NCBI GenBank assembly: GCA_012512545.1
Contig: JAAZDZ010000031.1
Location: forward strand, 1 to 5,175
DNA: 5,175 nucleotides
Direction of reading: 5' to 3'
From: Alcaligenaceae bacterium
Lineage (GTDB): Bacteria > Pseudomonadota > Gammaproteobacteria > Burkholderiales > Burkholderiaceae_B
Of this stretch, positions 1-5,175 are shown one piece after another. Positions within the stretch are counted from its first letter, which is position 1; every line of letters starts with the position of its first letter. The translations under genes were made by a program, and so were the position numbers. The notes under the pieces were generated by a model that saw nothing but the letters and a program-made list of their open reading frames with translations, was not told where the DNA came from and did not search any database.

Positions 1-65
1 GCGCGACAGCATGTTGTTGTGGCTGGCAGGGCGGGCGGACGCCCAGTAGTGTCACGGTGCACAGG

Positions 66-92
66 GCCTCAGGCACGGAGCCTGCTTGAGGC
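66..92 (+). terminator. Stem-loop in the leader region, possible terminator of an upstream gene
   Basis: GCCTCA at 66-71 pairs with TGAGGC at 87-92. Inside it, GGC at 72-74 can pair with GCC at 80-82, leaving a four-base bulge (83-86) and a short ACGGA loop region. No T-run follows (next bases are TATTACAC), so this is at best an imperfect intrinsic terminator for a gene to the left. An alternative pairing, CCTGCTT (81-87) with AAGCAGG (110-116), excludes the first one. The function is inferred from position only. Confidence 0.3.
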
Positions 93-124
93 TATTACAC
101 AACCTGTTTGAAGCAGGAAACGGA

Positions 125-130
125 TAGAAT
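125..130 (+). promoter_or_regulatory. Possible -10 element (TAGAAT) upstream of the PagL-like gene
   Basis: TAGAAT matches the sigma-70 -10 consensus at five of six positions and lies 75 bases before the pagL-like start. No good -35 is present at 16-18 bp: the best-looking hexamer, TTGAAG at 107-112, is only 12 bp away. If used, the promoter would be weak or activator-dependent and would leave an mRNA leader of about 65-70 nt. Within that leader, GGGGTT (147-152) can pair with AACCCC (168-173). Confidence 0.3.
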
Positions 131-204
131 ACAGGCGTCGTTGCAGGGGGTTACGCGACGTTACGCCAACCCCGATGGCAATAGTCGAAGAAAAAGTGTA
201 AATA

Positions 205-753
205 ATGAGCCGTAAAATTCATCGTCAAATTTCTCAAGCGGTCGGTCTGGCCGCTTTGGTCGCTGCCACTGCTGCGCCGGTGGCCGCACAGGAACTCTAC
301 CAATCGTCCAGTATCGGGCTGCGGCTCGGCATAGGCGACAACTACCAGCGCGCAGAAGTTGCCTGGGAATCTCCATCGGTCTGGACGCACCGTTTTGATG
401 GCGGCAGCCGCCTTGATCTGGTGGGAGAACTGGGCGTTGCCTATTGGCATGCGGATGGCTCGCGCAAACCCAGCAGTGTCTGGCAGTTGAGCGCCACGCC
501 TTTCCTGCGCTGGACCTGGGCAGATCGCTACTACATTGAAGCGGGTATCGGTGCTACCGCCTTTTCCCGCACGACGTTCGCCAACAAAACCATCAGCACC
601 GCCTTCCAGTTTGGCGACCATATCGGCGTTGGCATGCACGTCACCGATAACAGCCGCTTGAGCCTGCGCTATTCCCATTATTCCAATGCCGGAATCAAGC
701 GCCCCAACCCCGGGCTGAATATCCTGCAGCTGAATTACAGCTACCAGTACTGA
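205..753 (+). CDS. pagL: PagL-like lipid A 3-O-deacylase (acyloxyacyl hydrolase), outer membrane
   Basis: PagL enzymes are small outer-membrane beta-barrels that remove the 3-O-linked acyl chain from lipid A. This 182-residue protein has a signal peptide (basic start MSRKIHR, hydrophobic stretch about 11-27, likely cleavage after APVAA near residue 28). Alternating polar/hydrophobic strands follow, and the C-terminus ends in aromatic residues (NYSYQY), as expected for a barrel. The family signature is clear at 158-168: HYSNAGIKRPN, giving catalytic His158 and Ser160; FQFGDHIGVG at 134-143 also fits the family. Odd point: the residue 14 after the His, where Pseudomonas aeruginosa PagL has Glu140, is Asn172, preceded by Leu171, so no acidic residue lies at or next to that place. 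The start is fixed by an in-frame TAA at 199-201 immediately upstream. The ribosome site is weak (GAAGAAAAAG, 187-196). The family call is firm; full activity is less certain. Confidence 0.87.
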   Translation: MSRKIHRQISQAVGLAALVAATAAPVAAQELYQSSSIGLRLGIGDNYQRAEVAWESPSVWTHRFDGGSRLDLVGELGVAYWHADGSRKPSSVWQLSATPFLRWTWADRYYIEAGIGATAFSRTTFANKTISTAFQFGDHIGVGMHVTDNSRLSLRYSHYSNAGIKRPNPGLNILQLNYSYQY

Positions 754-758
754 TGGCG

Positions 759-764
759 TATCAT
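759..764 (+). promoter_or_regulatory. Possible -10 element (TATCAT) before the epd-fumC pair
   Basis: TATCAT fits the -10 consensus at five of six positions. No convincing -35 hexamer is seen 16-18 bp upstream, where the end of the pagL-like gene lies. If it is used, transcription would begin around 770-772, inside the left arm of the inverted repeat at 761-803, so a protein bound there could repress it. This is inference; read-through from the pagL-like gene 46 nt upstream is an alternative. Confidence 0.25.
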
Positions 765-803
765 GTGTTTACACCCGGATTTCATCTTCCTGTAAACACA
801 TGA
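761..803. repeat. Perfect 13-bp inverted repeat spanning the epd start codon
   Basis: TCATGTGTTTACA at 761-773 is the exact reverse complement of TGTAAACACATGA at 791-803, with a 17-base spacer. The right arm contains the ATG at 800-802. Each arm holds a TGT-NN-ACA half-palindrome (TGTTTACA and TGTAAACA). The stem is AT-rich and no T-run follows it, which argues against a simple intrinsic terminator. It could be a two-site operator for a dimeric regulator, or an RNA hairpin that hides the start codon. The symmetry is seen directly; the role is inferred. Confidence 0.75.
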
Positions 804-1866
804 CATCACCTCAAGGCGCGGGTTCCGCCTTTACTTCGCCTTTGCGCATCGCTATCAACGGCTATGGCCGCATTGGGCGCTGTGTATTGCGCGCCATTCA
901 TGAATCACCATTGCGCGACCATATCCATGTTGTGGCCATCAACGAGCCCTCTGATCTGGCCACCATGGTGTATCTGTCGCAGTTCGACTCCACCCACGGA
1001 ATCTTTCCCGGCGTTGTTGAGCAGAATGGTGACGCGCTGCGCGTCAATGGCCGGGATATCGCGGTCATGCACGCCAGCGAACCCGAAGACATAGATTGGG
1101 CGGCCCTGGAAATCGACCTGCTGCTGGAATGCTCGGGGCGCTACGGCAGCCGCTCGCAATTCGAGCGCTTCATACGGGCAGGCTGCCCGCGCCTGCTGGT
1201 TTCACACCCAGGTGAAAGCGCCGAAGATGTTGACTGCACCGTGGTCTACGGCATCAACCAGAACGATATCCCCGCTGACGCCACAGTGGTATCGAATGCT
1301 TCCTGCACCACCAATGCCAGCGTGCCGGTGCTGGCCGCGCTCGACGCGCTCTATGGTGTCGAGCATGCATTTCTCACCACGCTGCATTCCGTCATGAACG
1401 ACCAGCCGCTGATTGACGGCTATCACCACAAAGATTTGCGGCGCACGCGTTCGGCCATGCAATCCATTGTGCCTGTAGCAACGGGCCTGGCGCAGGGGGT
1501 CGAGCGGCTGCTGCCCAATCTGCAAGGCAAAGTGCAGGCCAAGGCCATCCGGGTACCGATACTGAACGTATCGGCGATTGATCTCATGCTCAAGCTCGGG
1601 CAAGACATTTGCAGCGCTTCGCTGAATGCAACGCTTATGGAGTTGAGCCAAAGCGCGCCCGGCCTGATCGCCTATTCCAACCACCCGCATGCATCCATTG
1701 ATTTCAACCACAACCCAAACTCCGTAATCATCGACGGCAGCCAGACCCGCACCAACGGCAATGGTTTTGCCAATCTGTTCCTGTGGTTCGACAACGAATG
1801 GGGGTTTGCCAACCGCATGCTGGATGCCGCCCTCGCATGGGCTGATATTTTTGAAAAGGAAAAAAC

Positions 1867-1885
<19 letters not shown>
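800..1885 (+). CDS. epd: Erythrose-4-phosphate dehydrogenase-like enzyme of the GAPDH family
   Basis: Epd oxidises erythrose 4-phosphate to 4-phosphoerythronate with NAD+, the first step of DXP-dependent pyridoxal phosphate synthesis; GAPDH is the close paralogue. The protein has 361 residues. The Rossmann motif INGYGRIGR is at 19-27, AINEP at 46-50 (the Epd-like Glu where GAPDH usually has Asp), SNASCTTN at 165-172 with catalytic Cys169, and the active-site His196 in TTLHSV. Epd-type segments include YGSR (115-118), DLRRTR (212-217), DFNHNP (301-306) and [12 protein letters not shown] (329-340). Residue 173 is Ala, where both GAPDH and E. coli Epd have a second Cys. The ATG has no visible Shine-Dalgarno and adds about 14 residues before the usual LRIAINGYG start. 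In the open frame upstream (stop at 731-733) there is no other ATG, GTG or TTG, while TTG at 842 is a possible internal start. A GAPDH role cannot be excluded by sequence alone. The 3' end overlaps fumC by 19 nt in another frame. Confidence 0.85.
1856..1860 (+). promoter_or_regulatory. Ribosome binding site of fumC inside the end of epd
   Basis: AAGGA lies six bases before the fumC ATG at 1867 and within the last codons of epd. It supports that ATG over the later in-frame ATG at 1876 (Met4). Placement inside the upstream gene points to co-transcription and translational coupling. Confidence 0.7.
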
Positions 1886-3267
<1,382 letters not shown>

Positions 3268-3273
3268 CATCCG

Positions 3274-3312
3274 GCCTGCCCGCTGCGCATCACCCGGGCG
3301 TAGCGGGCAGGC
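3274..3312 (+). terminator. Strong GC-rich hairpin after fumC, terminator-like but lacking a T-run
   Basis: GCCTGCCCGCTGCGC at 3274-3288 pairs with GCGTAGCGGGCAGGC at 3298-3312: 14 Watson-Crick pairs and one G-U pair, closing a nine-base loop. It begins seven bases after the fumC stop. The next bases, TCTGCCCCGG, are not a U-tract, so this is not a classical intrinsic terminator. It may protect the fumC mRNA 3' end, cause partial termination, or act with Rho. Confidence 0.6.
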
Positions 3313-3354
3313 TCTGCCCCGGAACTCCTGCCGGAGCGGTTATGGGAGAGCGTC

Positions 3355-3708
3355 ATGGATGTCTCTATCCGGCGGGTATACGACCCGCCACAGAAAAATG
3401 AAGGCTTGCGAGTGCTGGTGGACCGGCTCTGGCCGCGCGGCGTGCGCAAAGAAGACCTGCACTACGATTTATGGGAAAAAGACCTGGCGCCGACGCCTGA
3501 ACTGCGGAAATGGTTTGGACACCAGCCAGAACGCTGGGAAGAATTCCATGAAAAATACCGCAAGGAACTCCAGGAACCGCATGCTCGGGAACGCCTGAAG
3601 GCGGTCGCCGCTGAAGCCGGAAAGCACGGAATCACCCTGCTTTATGGGGCCAGAGACCCAAAACACAACCACGCTCTGATTCTGGCGGATGCCTTCAGGA
3701 AACTCTGA
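3355..3708 (+). CDS. DUF488 family protein, YeaO-like
   Basis: A complete 117-residue soluble protein of the DUF488 family, close in size to E. coli YeaO (about 115 aa). The biochemical function of the family is not established. Visible family motifs are RRVYDPP (6-12), RVLVDRLWPRGV (19-30), LRKWFGHQPERWEEF (50-64) and the C-terminal LLYGARDPKHNHA (95-107). The conserved Arg/Asp/His/Trp residues suggest a ligand-binding or catalytic pocket, but none is proven. There is no signal peptide or membrane segment. The start is supported by GGGAG at 3344-3348, six bases before the ATG. It lies 87 nt after fumC, beyond a strong hairpin, and 119 nt before the NfeD gene, so it is probably its own small unit or partial read-through from fumC. 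The family call is secure; the neighbours do not suggest a role. Confidence 0.93.
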   Translation: MDVSIRRVYDPPQKNEGLRVLVDRLWPRGVRKEDLHYDLWEKDLAPTPELRKWFGHQPERWEEFHEKYRKELQEPHARERLKAVAAEAGKHGITLLYGARDPKHNHALILADAFRKL

Positions 3709-3741
3709 AACGGCTGCTTCAGACGCGCCTCGCCCAGCATG

Positions 3742-3768
3742 TACGGCAACGCCCGGATACGGCAAGGC
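3742..3768 (+). repeat. Direct repeat with 16-bp period upstream of nfeD
   Basis: TACGGCAACGC (3742-3752) recurs as TACGGCAAGGC (3758-3768), 10 of 11 bases identical, with the first eight exact. The second copy covers the place where a -35 would stand for the TATACT box at 3782-3787, so the pair could be an activator or repressor site. The repeat is visible; the role is inferred. Confidence 0.45.
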
Positions 3769-3781
3769 GACTTGAAGCGTC

Positions 3782-3787
3782 TATACT
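3782..3787 (+). promoter_or_regulatory. Likely -10 element (TATACT) for nfeD
   Basis: TATACT matches the sigma-70 -10 consensus at five of six positions and lies 40 bases before the nfeD start. The hexamers 16-18 bp upstream (TACGGC, ACGGCA, CGGCAA) do not resemble TTGACA. TTGAAG at 3772-3777 is far too close to serve as a -35. This fits a weak or activator-dependent promoter. Confidence 0.4.
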
Positions 3788-3827
3788 GGTTCCAAGCATG
3801 GCGACGCGTCGTTGCAGGAGGGCCAAC

Positions 3828-5175
3828 ATGAAGAAATCATTGATGTTCTGGCTGCTTGGGTTGGGGCTGGCTTTCGGGCTGCTGGCTCATGGCCCGGCCC
3901 GGGCGCAGGAAACAGGCCCGGTCAGGGTGCTTGAAGTGCAAGGCGCCATCAGTCCTGCCACGTCTGATTTCATCATCGACGGTATTGTCGACGCCGAAGC
4001 TGCGGGTGCCCAGCTGTTAGTCATCGAACTCGATACACCGGGCGGCCTGGATGCCTCCATGCGGGCCATCATCCGTCGCATGCTCTCGGCCCGACTGCCC
4101 ATTGCCGTGTATGTGGCACCCGGCGGCGCCAGGGCGGCCAGTGCAGGCACTTTCATTCTGTATGCCAGCCATATTGCCGCCATGACGCCCGCCAGCAACC
4201 TGGGCGCAGCTTCGCCTGTCTCCATCGGCGGCGGCATGCCAGGCGGCGATGAATCTTCCGAAAAAGAGGAAAACGGCAAGGCCAAGGGTGCCACACCCCG
4301 ATCCACGCAGGACACAATGGCGGCCAAGGTGGCCAATGACGCCGCGGCATATATCCGCAGTCTGGCCGAACTGCGCGGCCGCGACCCGGATTTCGCCGAG
4401 GCTGCCGTGCGCGAAGCACATTCCATCTCCGCCGGGGAGGCGCTCAAGGCCGGTGTGGTCGAATACCTGGCGCCGAACCTGTCATCTTTGCTGAGCCAGC
4501 TTGATGGCCATGAAGTGCTTCTCAGTGATGGCCGCAGCGTCACTCTGGCCACTCAGGGCACCCAGGTCGAGCGGGTTGCCCCAGACTGGCGCATCAAGCT
4601 GCTGTCCTTTCTGGCCAACCCCCAGCTGGCTGTCATTCTCATGATGCTGGGCATTTACGGCCTGTTCTTCGAAATGATGAGCCCGGGCGCAGCGCTGCCT
4701 GGCGTGGCGGGGCTCATCTGCCTGCTTCTGGGGCTGTATGGCTTGCATATGCTGCCTGTGAACTGGGCAGGGGTCGCGCTGCTGGTGCTGGGTATGCTCA
4801 TGATGGTGGCCGAAGTCTTCCTGACTTCTTTCGGGGCACTGGGGGTGGGCGGGGTGCTTGCTTTCATATTGGGCGGGCTGTTCATGACCGGCCCTGATAT
4901 GCCCAGCTATTACGAACTGTCGATTCCTTTCCTGATATCCGTCGGGCTGGTGAGCGCCCTAATCATTATCGGCGTCGGCACCGTCGCCGTGCGCAGCCGC
5001 CGGGGCAAGACAGTCAGCGGCTACGCCACCATGATGGGCGAGCAAGGCACCGTGGTGGGTCTTGAGGACGGCATGGTTTATGCTCAAATCCGTGGCGAGA
5101 ACTGGCGGGTGGAATGTGCCCAGCCGCTGCGGGTAGGTGATCAGATCACGGTCATCGGCACGGAGGATCTCAAAC
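3828..5175 (+). CDS. nfeD: NfeD-type membrane-bound serine protease, ClpP/SppA class (3' end cut by the window)
   Basis: The reading frame stays open for 449 residues to the last base. The ATG has a near-perfect AGGAGG at 3816-3821, six bases upstream. Domains in order: signal sequence or N-terminal anchor (1-27, MKKSLMFWLL then PARAQ); a ClpP-fold protease domain (about 31-225) with ELDTPGGLD (67-75) and GARAASAGTFI (100-110); about five membrane segments (roughly 265-283, 290-308, 313-333, 337-354 and 366-387); and a C-terminal NfeD OB-fold domain from about 397, probably lacking only its last ten or so residues. By comparison with Pyrococcus horikoshii 1510-N, whose Ser-Lys dyad is known, the nucleophile is Ser105 and the base Lys167 in AAKVANDAAAYIRSLA. 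A low-complexity charged linker (about 134-162, DESSEKEENG and GKAKG) separates them. Such proteases cut hydrophobic segments of membrane proteins and usually sit next to a stomatin/SPFH gene, which would be expected just right of this window. The old name 'nodulation efficiency' does not imply symbiosis. Confidence 0.93.
   Translation, partial: MKKSLMFWLLGLGLAFGLLAHGPARAQETGPVRVLEVQGAISPATSDFIIDGIVDAEAAGAQLLVIELDTPGGLDASMRAIIRRMLSARLPIAVYVAPGGARAASAGTFILYASHIAAMTPASNLGAASPVSIGGGMPGGDESSEKEENGKAKGATPRSTQDTMAAKVANDAAAYIRSLAELRGRDPDFAEAAVREAHSISAGEALKAGVVEYLAPNLSSLLSQLDGHEVLLSDGRSVTLATQGTQVERVAPDWRIKLLSFLANPQLAVILMMLGIYGLFFEMMSPGAALPGVAGLICLLLGLYGLHMLPVNWAGVALLVLGMLMMVAEVFLTSFGALGVGGVLAFILGGLFMTGPDMPSYYELSIPFLISVGLVSALIIIGVGTVAVRSRRGKTVSGYATMMGEQGTVVGLEDGMVYAQIRGENWRVECAQPLRVGDQITVIGTEDLK

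Noticed and set aside
2..49. Possible last 15 codons of an upstream + strand gene, ending in TAG at 47-49
   Set aside because: The peptide (RDSMLLWLAGRADAQ) could be a genuine C-terminus and a hairpin follows at 66-92, but it is too short to identify and other frames are also open here.
151..678. Antisense open frame (175 aa) opposite the pagL-like gene
   Set aside because: No family motif, while the + strand frame has a signal peptide and the PagL signature.
761..803. Reading the inverted repeat before epd as an intrinsic terminator for the pagL-like gene
   Set aside because: The stem is AT-rich, the loop is long (17 nt), no T-run follows, and the right arm includes the next gene's start codon.
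3772..3787. TTGAAG (3772-3777) plus TATACT as a full -35/-10 promoter
   Set aside because: The spacer is only 4 bp, so the TTGAAG cannot be the -35 for this -10.
3887..4552. Antisense open frame (221 aa) opposite the nfeD protease domain
   Set aside because: Ala/Ser/Arg/Pro-rich composition typical of a reverse-strand shadow; the + strand frame has the Ser-Lys protease motifs.

Overview
The window looks like ordinary chromosomal DNA of a GC-rich Gram-negative bacterium. A betaproteobacterium of the Alcaligenaceae/Burkholderiales type is the best guess. This rests on a PagL-type outer-membrane protein, a class II fumarase, and the general codon and protein style; there is no rRNA or marker gene to fix the taxon. 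All five supported genes lie on the + strand, and there are no tRNA genes, insertion sequences, CRISPR arrays or phage genes.

Layout: positions 1-204 are a leader region with nested stem-loops and possibly the last codons of an upstream gene. Then come a PagL-like lipid A deacylase (205-753), an erythrose-4-phosphate/glyceraldehyde-3-phosphate dehydrogenase of the Epd type (800-1885), class II fumarase FumC (1867-3267, overlapping the dehydrogenase by 19 nt), a small DUF488/YeaO-family protein (3355-3708), and a long NfeD-type membrane serine protease (3828 to the window end, missing its last residues). The 46-nt gap before epd holds a perfect 13-bp inverted repeat whose right arm contains the epd start codon. 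The gap after fumC holds a strong GC-rich hairpin. The gap before nfeD holds a 16-bp-period direct repeat and a TATACT -10-like box.

Functionally, epd and fumC form a translationally coupled pair of central-metabolism enzymes: one feeds the DXP-dependent vitamin B6 route or does GAPDH-like chemistry, the other is a TCA-cycle step. The flanking genes concern the envelope: PagL trims lipid A in the outer membrane, and NfeD cuts or organises inner-membrane proteins, usually with a stomatin-like partner expected just beyond the right edge. I see no clear new multi-gene system. The observations most worth checking are the inverted repeat over the epd start, the apparent loss of the catalytic acidic residue in the PagL homologue, and the repeat elements before nfeD.
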